Below are positions 24,898 to 33,258 of a stretch of DNA of 64,000 bases, piece after piece. The notes beneath the pieces are model-generated. The model did no database searches. It was not told the origin of the DNA and saw nothing but the letters and a program-made list of their open reading frames with translations. The first letter of the stretch is position 1, and every line of letters begins with the position of its first letter. A program made the translations under genes and the position numbers. The DNA is from Firm-04 sp045591925. GTDB lineage: Bacteria > Bacillota > Clostridia > Oscillospirales > Ruminococcaceae. The stretch spans positions 14,684-78,683 of the forward strand of contig JAZNTW010000109.1 in NCBI GenBank assembly GCA_045591925.1, read 5' to 3'.

Positions 24898-24926
24898 TTG
24901 CAATTTTACTGATAATATGATATAAT
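24898..24926 (+). promoter_or_regulatory. Sigma-A promoter of alr
   Basis: TTGCAA (24898-24903), 17-base spacer, TATAAT (24921-24926), 37 bases before the start codon. Confidence 0.8.
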
Positions 24927-24963
24927 AGCCCTGTATCCAACATGGAAAGGAGCCTGATGCGTT

Positions 24964-26178
24964 GTGCAGGGCATTCGGAAACGAACATGGGCAGAGATCA
25001 ATCTCGACCATGCTGCATGGAATTACCATCAGATCAGAAACGCTGTACAGCCGGAAACCAAGGTCTGCTGCGTTATTAAGGCAAACGGCTACGGGCACAA
25101 TGCGGTTCGGCTTGCGGCGCTTTACGAATCACTCGGCGCGGATTATCTTGCAGTCTCCAATCTGGAAGAGGCGCTGCAGCTTCGGCAGGGGCAAATTACG
25201 CTGCCGATTTTGATTCTCGGCTATACACCGCCGGAATGTGCCGGCGTGCTTGCAAAGCAGAATATTGCGCAATGTGTGTATTCGCGCGGCTACGGCGAAT
25301 CGCTTTCACAGGCGGCGATGTCGGACGGCGTGCGCGTCAAGACGCATATTAAAATTGATACCGGCATGGGCAGAATCGGGTTTCAGCACCGCAACGGGCA
25401 TTCCGAGCTTGCGGATGCGCTTGCTGTCTGTAAGCTGCCGTGTTTGAAGCCGGAGGGTATCTTTACGCATTTTGCCGTTGCCGATGACGGGGTAGACGGC
25501 GAGGCGTTTACCTTGGAGCAGTACCGCAGCTTCATAGAGGCGATCGAAATCCTCAGTGGTCATGGAATCAGCTTTGCTCTGCGCCATTGTGCAAACAGTG
25601 CTGCAATTTTCGATCAGCCGTCAACGGGCGATTTACCGAATGTGCATCTGGATATGGTGCGCGCAGGCGTTGTGTTATATGGCTTTGCACCGTCCGGTGT
25701 GACGCGGAATCTGCCGGAGCTTCGTCCGGTCATGGCACTGAAAAGCGTGGTTTCCCATATCAAAACGATTCAGGCCGGCGATACCGTCAGCTATGGCAGA
25801 ACCTATACCGCCGATACGCCGCGCACAGTCGCAACCGTACCGATCGGCTATGCGGACGGCTTCTGGCGGCTCAACGGCTGCGGAAACTGTCATATGCTGG
25901 TGCGCGAGCAGCTTTGTCCGGTGATCGGCAGAGTGTGTATGGATCAGCTGATGCTGGATATCACGGATGCGAAAGGGATTTCGGTCGGTGATATCGTGAC
26001 GGTATTCGGCGATGCGAACGGGCTTTGTACCGCCGACCGGATTGCCCAAAATACCGGAACCATCAATTACGAGGTTGTCTGTGCAGTCGGAGAGCGTGTG
26101 CCGCGCTTTTTCTTGCAGGACGGCGTACCGGTCGATGTCTCTGATAATATCTGGGCTGGCAGCGCACGGGTTCATTGA
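24964..26178 (+). CDS. alr: Alanine racemase
   Basis: 404 aa. PLP enzyme that makes D-alanine for peptidoglycan. The PLP lysine is in VIKANGYGHNAV near the N-terminus; the substrate-binding and catalytic segments IKIDTGMGRIGF, DMVRAGVVLYG and VSYGRTY (catalytic Tyr) and VPIGYADGFWR are clear. The start is GTG at 24964, with AAAGGAG 11 bases upstream; an in-frame TGA at 24955 excludes any longer form, and the ATG at 24957 is in another frame. Its own promoter lies just upstream. Confidence 0.97.
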   Translation: MQGIRKRTWAEINLDHAAWNYHQIRNAVQPETKVCCVIKANGYGHNAVRLAALYESLGADYLAVSNLEEALQLRQGQITLPILILGYTPPECAGVLAKQNIAQCVYSRGYGESLSQAAMSDGVRVKTHIKIDTGMGRIGFQHRNGHSELADALAVCKLPCLKPEGIFTHFAVADDGVDGEAFTLEQYRSFIEAIEILSGHGISFALRHCANSAAIFDQPSTGDLPNVHLDMVRAGVVLYGFAPSGVTRNLPELRPVMALKSVVSHIKTIQAGDTVSYGRTYTADTPRTVATVPIGYADGFWRLNGCGNCHMLVREQLCPVIGRVCMDQLMLDITDAKGISVGDIVTVFGDANGLCTADRIAQNTGTINYEVVCAVGERVPRFFLQDGVPVDVSDNIWAGSARVH

Positions 26179-26215
26179 CAGCGTATCTTTGGTCATACAA
26201 AAAGGAGCATGAAAG

Positions 26216-26707
26216 ATGTCAAATTCAAAAATCAGACATTGGATTTACATGGCACTTGGATTCCTGATTCTGGTTGGCTGCGCATGGTTTCTGCTGCTGC
26301 GCGAATCCAAGCTGTCGGAGCAATATCTGCAATCGGAAATCATGGCTGTGCGGCAGGATGACCTGAATGCAGTGATTTCCTATCTGACGGAAAAAGGCGG
26401 CGAAAGCCAATATCATATCACGGACTTGCCTTCGATTGATAATTCATATTTTGGCGTTCCGAATGAGGATTCCGATGAATGCCGCCGCTATAATGACGCG
26501 GTGACTTCGCTGATGCGGACATCGTTTTCCGAGATTCTCTATCACGATGGCGCGGTTCGTTTTGTTACGCCGAGAAGCGGCGGCATTCTGAATTCCAATT
26601 ATATTGTACTTGCTTATCGTGAAACCGCGCCGGTGCTTTCCGGTGCGCCGCAGACGATGCTGAAGCAGCAGGATTGGTCATATTATCTGATCACAGAAAA
26701 GGAATGA
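26216..26707 (+). CDS. Membrane-anchored hypothetical protein
   Basis: 163 aa. A single N-terminal helix (WIYMALGFLILVGCAWFLLLR) leads to an extracytoplasmic domain of about 130 residues with no recognised family. AAAGGAG precedes the ATG. It lies between alr and ung on the same strand, with only four bases to ung, so it is probably part of that transcript. The Cys within the helix is not in a clear lipobox. Confidence 0.78.
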   Translation: MSNSKIRHWIYMALGFLILVGCAWFLLLRESKLSEQYLQSEIMAVRQDDLNAVISYLTEKGGESQYHITDLPSIDNSYFGVPNEDSDECRRYNDAVTSLMRTSFSEILYHDGAVRFVTPRSGGILNSNYIVLAYRETAPVLSGAPQTMLKQQDWSYYLITEKE

Positions 26708-26711
26708 TATC

Positions 26712-27419
26712 ATGGTTCATATCGGGAACGACTGGGATACGATTCTTGCACCGGAATTTGAAAGCGAAAGCTATCAGCGGCTGCGGCAGTTTCTAATTCA
26801 GGAATACCGCACAAAGAAAATCTATCCGGATATGTATGATATTTTTAATGCGCTGAAATATACCGCCTATCGGGATGTCAAATGCGTCATTCTCGGTCAG
26901 GACCCCTATCATGGAGAGGGTCAGGCGCATGGCTTGAGCTTTTCCGTGCGGCAGGGGATTCAGCCGCCGCCCTCGCTTGTCAATATTTTCAAGGAAATCT
27001 ATGATGATATTGGAATTGACAACCGCGGCGGCAGCGGCGAACTGACCGACTGGGCAAAGCAGGGCGTACTGCTGCTCAATGCGGCGCTGACAGTGCGTGC
27101 CGGACAAGCAAATTCGCATCACGGCATGGGCTGGGAAACCCTGACGGACGCGATCATCGCGCATCTCAATCAACGGGAGCAGCCGATGGTCTTTCTGCTC
27201 TGGGGCGGCAATGCGCGCGCAAAAGCAAAACTGATTACGAATCCGAAGCATCTGATTCTACAATGTCCGCATCCGAGTCCGCTCTCTGCCTACCATGGCT
27301 TTTTCGGCTGCCGGCATTTTTCTAAAACCAACGCGTTTCTGTCAGCAAACGGTATGACGCCGATTGACTGGCATATTACGGCGGCATCTTCCCAAACGGC
27401 AGATGCCGGAGCGATATGA
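26712..27419 (+). CDS. ung: Uracil-DNA glycosylase, family 1
   Basis: 235 aa. Removes uracil from DNA at the start of base excision repair. The water-activating Asp is in GQDPYHGEGQAHGLSFSV, and the Leu-intercalation/His motif is HPSPLSAYHGFFGCRHFSKTN; VLLLNAALTVRAG is also typical. A short Ala/Ser tail ends the protein. It begins four bases after the preceding stop and overlaps the start region of metF. Confidence 0.97.
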   Translation: MVHIGNDWDTILAPEFESESYQRLRQFLIQEYRTKKIYPDMYDIFNALKYTAYRDVKCVILGQDPYHGEGQAHGLSFSVRQGIQPPPSLVNIFKEIYDDIGIDNRGGSGELTDWAKQGVLLLNAALTVRAGQANSHHGMGWETLTDAIIAHLNQREQPMVFLLWGGNARAKAKLITNPKHLILQCPHPSPLSAYHGFFGCRHFSKTNAFLSANGMTPIDWHITAASSQTADAGAI

Positions 27420-27430
27420 GGTGTCATAAT

Positions 27431-28294
27431 ATGAAAGCGATTGAACTATTTCCAAAAAAGCCGGTGCTCTCGTTTGAGGTGTTCCCACCAAAGCCGAATG
27501 TACCGATCGACAGCATCTACCAGACGCTCGCAGCCTTACAGGATTTGCGCCCCGATTTTATCAGTGTGACATACGGCGCAGGCGGCTCTGTACCGGGTGC
27601 GTCTACGGCAGAAATTTGTGAGACGATTCAGAATCAGTATGGGATTCCGTCGATTGCGCATCTGCCCTGCATCAATGAAACAAAGGAATCCGTCCTTGAA
27701 AAGCTCGAAATTTTCCGCAAAAAGAATATCTGCAATATTCTTGCACTGCGCGGCGACCGCAATCCGGAGCTTGTGCCGAAAACCGATTTCCGCTATGCGT
27801 CTGATTTGATTGCATTTATTCTGGAGCACGGTGATTTTGATATTGCTGCGGCTTGTTATCCGGAGGGACATCCGGAAGCCCCCGATCTGGATACGGATAT
27901 TTCGCATCTGAAAGAAAAGGTCGATGCCGGCGCGTCCCACCTGATTTCACAGCTTTTCTATCACAATCCGGATTTTTATGCGTTTCGTGAGAAATTGGCG
28001 CAGAAGAATATTACCGTGCCGGTTGAGGCTGGCATTATGCCTGTGACCTCAAAAAAATCCATTGAGAGAATGGTTTCACTTTGCGGCGCTTCGATTCCGA
28101 ATCGTCTTGCAAAGCTGATGGCGCGTTATTCTGACGACCCTGCTTCGCTCAAGGCGGCAGGTCTTGAATATGCAATCATGCAGATTTTGGATTTGCTGGA
28201 GCATGGCGTAGACGGCGTTCATATTTATACGATGAATAATCCCGATGTCGCGCGCTACATTATGGAGCAAATCGGAGAGAGTAGAGCCGTATGA
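27431..28294 (+). CDS. metF: Methylenetetrahydrofolate reductase
   Basis: 287 aa TIM-barrel flavoprotein that reduces 5,10-methylene-THF to 5-methyl-THF, the methyl donor for methionine synthase. SFEVFPPK, FISVTYGAGGS, NILALRGDR and ISQLFYHNPDFYAF are the family motifs. GAGGTG at 27418-27423 is ideally spaced for the ATG at 27431; an upstream ATG at 27416 overlaps the ung stop and lacks a site. It overlaps the following MetH-activation gene by four bases, giving a coherent methionine-cycle unit. Confidence 0.95.
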   Translation: MKAIELFPKKPVLSFEVFPPKPNVPIDSIYQTLAALQDLRPDFISVTYGAGGSVPGASTAEICETIQNQYGIPSIAHLPCINETKESVLEKLEIFRKKNICNILALRGDRNPELVPKTDFRYASDLIAFILEHGDFDIAAACYPEGHPEAPDLDTDISHLKEKVDAGASHLISQLFYHNPDFYAFREKLAQKNITVPVEAGIMPVTSKKSIERMVSLCGASIPNRLAKLMARYSDDPASLKAAGLEYAIMQILDLLEHGVDGVHIYTMNNPDVARYIMEQIGESRAV

Positions 28295-28971
28295 AGCCCT
28301 CTGATCTCGACCGCAGCGAGATATTGACCTATCTGCATACGCCGGCACTCGACGCGGAATTATCCGCAATACTCGATGAATGTATCGGGCAGCTATGTGA
28401 AGCGGCACAGCCTCGGACGACCTATCGGGTATTGCCGGTTGTGCATACGGCAGAGGGTGTGACGCTCGGCGGCGTGCCGCTTTTGGGTGAAGACATTGCG
28501 CGGCATCTGACCGGCTGCAAGGAGGCGGTGCTGCTCGCGGCAACACTGTCTGCATCGGTTGACGCGCTGATTCGCCGTGTTTCGGTGACGGATATGACGC
28601 AGGCTGTGATGCTTGACGCGGCTGCCGGTGCGGCGATTGAGTTTGTTTGCAATCAACTGGAATCGGAGATCAAGGCAAACTATCCTTATCCGTATTACAC
28701 AGCGCGGTTTTCTGCCGGATACGGAGATTTTCCGATTACACAGCAGGGCGATTTGATTCGGCTGCTGGATGCACCGCGAAAAATCGGCTTGACGGTGACG
28801 CCGGCGCAGACGCTGCTGCCGATGAAATCCGTGACGGCAGTGATTGGCTTGTCGCACAGTCCCGTTCAGGATGCACGGCGCTTCTGCTGCGGCAATTCCT
28901 GTGCGGAATGTCCGTATTTTCGGGATTGTCCGGGGGCGCTGCGAGAAAATCCCGAATGCTTTTCGGTTTGA
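28291..28971 (+). CDS. Stand-alone methionine synthase activation-domain protein
   Basis: 226 aa resembling the C-terminal reactivation domain of cobalamin-dependent methionine synthase, which binds SAM to re-methylate inactive cob(II)alamin. RFSAGYGDFPITQQGDLIRLLDAPRKIGL and MKSVTAVIGLSHS match the domain's SAM-binding RxxPGYG-type motif and core. After it comes a Cys cluster, CCGNSCAECPYFRDC, which may bind metal. metF overlaps its start, and metH nearby lacks exactly this domain, so the two proteins likely act together. What reduces the cobalamin is not evident. Confidence 0.9.
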   Translation: MKPSDLDRSEILTYLHTPALDAELSAILDECIGQLCEAAQPRTTYRVLPVVHTAEGVTLGGVPLLGEDIARHLTGCKEAVLLAATLSASVDALIRRVSVTDMTQAVMLDAAAGAAIEFVCNQLESEIKANYPYPYYTARFSAGYGDFPITQQGDLIRLLDAPRKIGLTVTPAQTLLPMKSVTAVIGLSHSPVQDARRFCCGNSCAECPYFRDCPGALRENPECFSV

Positions 28972-29010
28972 CTGCCATTGATATATCAAACAACAGACAG
29001 GAGTATCCAA

Positions 29011-29466
29011 ATGGAAGAATGGATTATGCGCCCGATCGGCTATGTTCGGAATGCGGTGCAGGAGAAAAAGGATGTTGCATGGGGTGAGGATGTTTCAGAG
29101 ATCGAGTTGTGTGAAGCATATGCTTCGGGGCTGACAGGTCTTGAACACTTTTCTCATGCGATCATTCTCTTTTATTTAAATCAGGCGGAATTTGATCCGA
29201 AAAAACATTTGCAGAGAAAACCGCAGAATCGAGATGATATGCCCAAAGTCGGTGTTTTTTCGCAGCGCTGCAAAGATCGTCCGAATCAAATCGGTATGAC
29301 CGCCGCTGCGATCGTTTCCGTTTCGGAACGAAAACTGACGGTTAGAGGTTTGGATGCGATTGACGGTACACCGGTTCTGGATATCAAGCCTTATTATCCG
29401 GTCTACGACAAAAGAGATGCGGCAGTTCCGGAATGGACAGACCGTTTAATGTCACATTATTTTTGA
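29011..29466 (+). CDS. trmO: tRNA (N6-threonylcarbamoyladenosine37-N6)-methyltransferase TrmO-like
   Basis: 151 aa, UPF0066/TsaA family. TrmO methylates t6A37 of tRNAs that read ACY codons, using SAM. RPIGYVRNAV, GLEHFSHAIILFYL, VGVFSQRCKDRPNQIGMTAA and VLDIKPYYPVYD are the conserved motifs. GACAGGAG lies ahead of the ATG at 29011. Its place among methionine-cycle genes may reflect SAM use. Confidence 0.88.
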   Translation: MEEWIMRPIGYVRNAVQEKKDVAWGEDVSEIELCEAYASGLTGLEHFSHAIILFYLNQAEFDPKKHLQRKPQNRDDMPKVGVFSQRCKDRPNQIGMTAAAIVSVSERKLTVRGLDAIDGTPVLDIKPYYPVYDKRDAAVPEWTDRLMSHYF

Positions 29467-29492
29467 ACCTGCAACGGCTCGCACGATATAAT
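29463..29492 (+). promoter_or_regulatory. Possible promoter overlapping the trmO stop
   Basis: TTGAAC (29463-29468), 18-base spacer, TATAAT (29487-29492). It would drive the methyltransferase and metH. The -35 lies on the trmO stop codon. Confidence 0.5.
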
Positions 29493-29563
29493 ATGATTTT
29501 CTGCCGGATACGGCGGTCGGGCGATTGCGCAGAATGCCCGTATGCGGAAATGAGGCGATATCA

Positions 29564-30211
29564 ATGGCGAATCCATGGGAAGAAATCAGTCTGGATATTT
29601 ATGAAAAGCATATGCGTCTGGATTCTGTCAGACAGCTTCAGACGATGAATGCCATGATGAAAGAACAATTTGCCGCGTATCCTGTGGAAACTGCAATGAT
29701 TCTTGGCGTAGCCGGCGGAAACGGTCTGGAGCATATCAATACGCAAAAATATCGTACCGTTTACGGCATTGACATCAATCGCGACTATCTGCGCATTGCT
29801 TCGGAACGATTTCCAGCGTTGTCCGCTGTACTGCGTTGTATGCGGCTGGATCTTGTGCATGATGTAGAGAAAATTCCGCAGGCACAGCTGGTAATTGCAA
29901 ATCTGCTGATTGAATATATCGGATATGACGCGTTCCGGAACGTGATTTTGCAGTCGTTGCCGGCGTATGTTTCGGCAGCGATTCAGTTGAACGCCAATGC
30001 GACGGAATGGGTATCCGATTCCCCCTATCTTCATGCGTTCGATTCGCTCGATGTGGTGCACCATCCGATAGATGAAAACGCATTGATCGCGACGATGACT
30101 GAAATCGAGTATCCTCTCATATTTCGCGCCGCGAAACCGTTGCCGAATGGCAAAATATTATTGAGAATGGATTTTCAGCGACTGCGCAATCAAACGGTTG
30201 CTGTAGATTGA
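29564..30211 (+). CDS. Class I SAM-dependent methyltransferase-like protein
   Basis: 215 aa. Motif I is ILGVAGGNGLEHI and the following acidic strand end is YGIDINRDYL, as in Rossmann-fold methyltransferases; VIANLLIEYIGY could be motif IV. The substrate is unknown. The ATG at 29564 follows a GAGG sequence by eight bases; in-frame upstream starts lack a site. It precedes metH by 14 bases, suggesting joint expression with the methionine genes. Confidence 0.78.
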   Translation: MANPWEEISLDIYEKHMRLDSVRQLQTMNAMMKEQFAAYPVETAMILGVAGGNGLEHINTQKYRTVYGIDINRDYLRIASERFPALSAVLRCMRLDLVHDVEKIPQAQLVIANLLIEYIGYDAFRNVILQSLPAYVSAAIQLNANATEWVSDSPYLHAFDSLDVVHHPIDENALIATMTEIEYPLIFRAAKPLPNGKILLRMDFQRLRNQTVAVD

Positions 30212-30225
30212 TACAGGAGATTCTT

Positions 30226-32583
30226 ATGGACTTTCGTACACTGCTTTTAAATGAGTTTGTATATCTGGATGGCGGTATGGGAACGATGCTGCGTCTGAAG
30301 CCCGGCGAGCTGCCGGAGCGTTTGAATCTGACAGAGCCGGAGCGCGTTGCGGCAGTACACAAAGCCTATGCGGAAGCAGGCTCTAAGATTGTTTATGCCA
30401 ATACATTCGGCGCAAATCCCTTGAAGCTCGCCGGAACGGGCGTGGACTCGGCAGAGAGCATCAAGGCGGCAATCCGGCTTGCAAAAGACGCGGTAGGGGA
30501 TGACGTCTGCGTTGCCCTGGATGTTGGCCCGACCGGACAGCTTTTGCCGCCTGCCGGACAGATGACCTTTGAAGCGGCGTATGAATCGTTCCGCGTCATG
30601 TGCAAGGCAGGCGAGGAGGCAGGCGCCGATCTGATTGTCATTGAAACCATGAGCGATCTGCTTGAGACGAAAGCTGCCGTCCTTGCCGCGAAAGAGACTA
30701 CGTCACTGCCGTTTGTGGTCACAATGACATTTACCGAAACCGGCAGAACCTTTACGGGATGTCCGGTCTCTGCGGCGGCTCTGACGCTGGAGGGACTCGG
30801 CGCTTCTGCAATCGGCGTCAACTGCTCGCTCGGCCCGAAGGAAACACTGCCGCTGATGCAGGAAATGGCTCGCTGGACTTCGCTGCCGCTGATTGCAAAG
30901 TCGAATGCCGGATTGCCTGATCCCGTTACCGGAGAATATGACCTTTCACCCGATGCGTTTGCAGCGCTGATGCCTGCCTATGCCGAATGCGGTGTGCAGT
31001 TCTTTGGCGGATGCTGCGGCACAACACCGGAATTTATCCGGGCGATTCGCAGCAAGCTGGAGCCGATTCATCGCGGCAAACGCTCCTGTTCGCGCCCGAC
31101 GGCGGTTTGTTCCGGTACGAAAACCGTCTTGCTGGATATGCCGCGCATCATCGGCGAGCGTATCAATCCGACTGGTAAAAAACGCATGAAGCAGGCATTG
31201 CTCGACGGTGATTTTGATTATCTGCGCAGTGAGGCAATCGCGCAGACGGAAGCCGGTGCGGATATTCTGGATGTCAATGTCGGAACGCCGGGTATCCAAG
31301 AGTCGGAGATTCTGCCGCAGGCGGTAAAGGCGATTCTGGAGGTCACCGATCTGCCCTTGCAGCTGGATTCCTCTGATCCGGCGGCGCTCGAAGCGGCACT
31401 GCGCATTTATCCCGGTAAACCGATTGTGAATTCCGTCAACGGAAAGGCTGCTTCTTTGGAGACAGTTTTGCCGCTTGTCAAGCATTACGGCGCTGCAATC
31501 GTCGGACTCACGCTCGATGAAAACGGCATCCCGAATTCGGCAGAGGAACGCTTTGCGATTGGCGAGCGCATTCTGCATTCCGCTTTGCAGCTTGGTATTC
31601 CGAAAGAGGATGTATTCCTCGATTGTCTCACACTGACGGCATCGACCGGCGAGGATGGCCCGATGAATACGCTGCGTGCGGTTCGCCGTGTGCGCGAGGA
31701 ACTGGGGCTGCAAACCTTGCTCGGCGTTTCCAATATCAGCTTCGGCTTGCCGAATCGTCCGCTGATCAACCGCAATTTCCTCTGTATGGCACTCTCATAC
31801 GGTCTGACGCTGCCCATCATGAATCCGCTTGCGGAAGGCATGACCGATACGGTTCGCGCATACAGAATGCTTGCTGGCTTTGACGCAAATTGTGAAAATT
31901 ATATTGCGGCATATCAGGATGCGGATGCAGCTGCACCGCCTAAAAAATCAAACGATACCCTCACGCTTGCCGATGCTGTCATACACGGCTTGCGGCAGGA
32001 TGCAGCAAGATTAACGCTCGATGCGCTGAATACCAATGCGCCGCTTGCAATTGTGAATGAAATGCTGATTCCGGCGCTTGACGCTGTTGGTTCGGATTAT
32101 GAATCCGGAAAGGTATTCCTGCCGCAGCTGATTCAGGCTGCGACCGCCGCACAGAGCGCGTTCGGCGTCATCAAGCAGCAGATGACTGCACAGGGCGGCA
32201 ATCAGGCAGATAAGGGCAAAATTGTTCTTGCGACCGTGCAGGGCGATGTGCATGATATCGGAAAGAATATCGTCCGGCTGCTGCTTGAAAACTACGGCTA
32301 TGATGTGATTGATCTCGGCAAGGACGTTCCGCCGCAGACCATTGTTGACGCGGCAATTTCCAATCAGGTTCGGCTTGTCGGACTGTCTGCGCTGATGACC
32401 ACGACTGTCGGCGCGATGGAGGAGACGATCAAGCTGCTGCATCAGCAGTATCCGGAATGTAAAACCGTTGTCGGCGGCGCGGTGCTGACTGCCGACTATG
32501 CCGAAAAAATCGGCGCAGATTGCTATGCAAAGGACGCAAAGGCAACTGTTGATTATGCAAAAAACGTCTTTGAACCGCAGTAA
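30226..32583 (+). CDS. metH: Cobalamin-dependent methionine synthase lacking the activation domain
   Basis: 785 aa. Transfers a methyl group from 5-methyl-THF to homocysteine. Domains in order: homocysteine/betaine S-methyltransferase (about 1-290) with zinc cysteines in GVNCSLGP and GGCCGTTPEFI; pterin-binding domain (about 305-560) with IGERINPTGKK and LDVNVGTPG; B12-binding cap (about 575-660); and the Rossmann B12 domain with the cobalt-ligating His in GDVHDIGKNIV (about 674). Full-length MetH is about 1,200 aa; the missing C-terminal activation domain is encoded at 28291. ACAGGAG fixes the ATG at 30226. Confidence 0.95.
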   Translation: MDFRTLLLNEFVYLDGGMGTMLRLKPGELPERLNLTEPERVAAVHKAYAEAGSKIVYANTFGANPLKLAGTGVDSAESIKAAIRLAKDAVGDDVCVALDVGPTGQLLPPAGQMTFEAAYESFRVMCKAGEEAGADLIVIETMSDLLETKAAVLAAKETTSLPFVVTMTFTETGRTFTGCPVSAAALTLEGLGASAIGVNCSLGPKETLPLMQEMARWTSLPLIAKSNAGLPDPVTGEYDLSPDAFAALMPAYAECGVQFFGGCCGTTPEFIRAIRSKLEPIHRGKRSCSRPTAVCSGTKTVLLDMPRIIGERINPTGKKRMKQALLDGDFDYLRSEAIAQTEAGADILDVNVGTPGIQESEILPQAVKAILEVTDLPLQLDSSDPAALEAALRIYPGKPIVNSVNGKAASLETVLPLVKHYGAAIVGLTLDENGIPNSAEERFAIGERILHSALQLGIPKEDVFLDCLTLTASTGEDGPMNTLRAVRRVREELGLQTLLGVSNISFGLPNRPLINRNFLCMALSYGLTLPIMNPLAEGMTDTVRAYRMLAGFDANCENYIAAYQDADAAAPPKKSNDTLTLADAVIHGLRQDAARLTLDALNTNAPLAIVNEMLIPALDAVGSDYESGKVFLPQLIQAATAAQSAFGVIKQQMTAQGGNQADKGKIVLATVQGDVHDIGKNIVRLLLENYGYDVIDLGKDVPPQTIVDAAISNQVRLVGLSALMTTTVGAMEETIKLLHQQYPECKTVVGGAVLTADYAEKIGADCYAKDAKATVDYAKNVFEPQ

Positions 32584-32603
32584 GCTGCGGTTCTCGGCTT
32601 TTT
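32572..32603 (+). terminator. Hairpin over the metH stop codon, possible terminator
   Basis: GAACCGCAG (32572-32580) and CTGCGGTTC (32585-32593) form a perfect 9-bp stem with the TAA stop in the loop; TTTTT follows five bases later. Termination may be partial because dtd follows closely. Confidence 0.55.
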
Positions 32604-32620
32604 AGAGATGGAGAGAACAT

Positions 32621-33094
32621 ATGCGTGCATTGATTCAACGCGTGACGGAGGCATCTGTCACGGTAGAGGGCAAGATTGTCGGACAAATCGGGAAAGGCTA
32701 TCTCGTATTGCTCGGCGTGATGGAGAGTGATACGGAGCAGGAGGTTGCGGTGTTATGTGAGAAACTCGTGAAGCTGCGTATTTTTCCGGATGCCGATGGC
32801 AAAACGAACTGCAGCATTCGGGATGTGGATGGCGCAATGCTTGTCATTTCGCAATTTACGCTCTGTGCGGACTGCCGCAAGGGAACAAGACCGAGTTTTT
32901 CTCATGCCGCAAAGCAGGAAACGGCAAATCGGCTGTACGAGCTGTTTCTGGAAGCCTGCCGCAAGGAGATTCCGCAGGTGGAATGCGGCGTGTTTGGTGC
33001 ATATATGGATGTTGCGCTGCGCAATGACGGGCCGTTTACCGTGATGCTGGATACGGACGAATTTCGCGGCAAAGCAGTCGAAGCAAAGCACTGA
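32621..33094 (+). CDS. dtd: D-aminoacyl-tRNA deacylase
   Basis: 157 aa, slightly longer than usual. Hydrolyses D-amino acids from mischarged tRNA. MRALIQRVTEASVTVEG at the N-terminus, SQFTLCADCRKGTRPSF, GVFGAYMDVALRNDGPFTVM are the family motifs, including the cross-subunit Gly-Pro region. GGAGAG lies before the ATG. Co-oriented with metH, about 40 bases downstream. Confidence 0.96.
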   Translation: MRALIQRVTEASVTVEGKIVGQIGKGYLVLLGVMESDTEQEVAVLCEKLVKLRIFPDADGKTNCSIRDVDGAMLVISQFTLCADCRKGTRPSFSHAAKQETANRLYELFLEACRKEIPQVECGVFGAYMDVALRNDGPFTVMLDTDEFRGKAVEAKH

Positions 33095-33258
33095 ATCGGG
33101 GAGAGCAAGGATATACGCCTGTTCTTCTACCGCGTACATCCGTATGCACAAAAAGTACATTTTTGAGATATAAACTTTGTAAATCCCGTCAATAGATTTT
33201 TTTTGAAAAATCGAATATAATAGTATCTGGAAATTGATATCAGGAAAGGATGCTTGTT

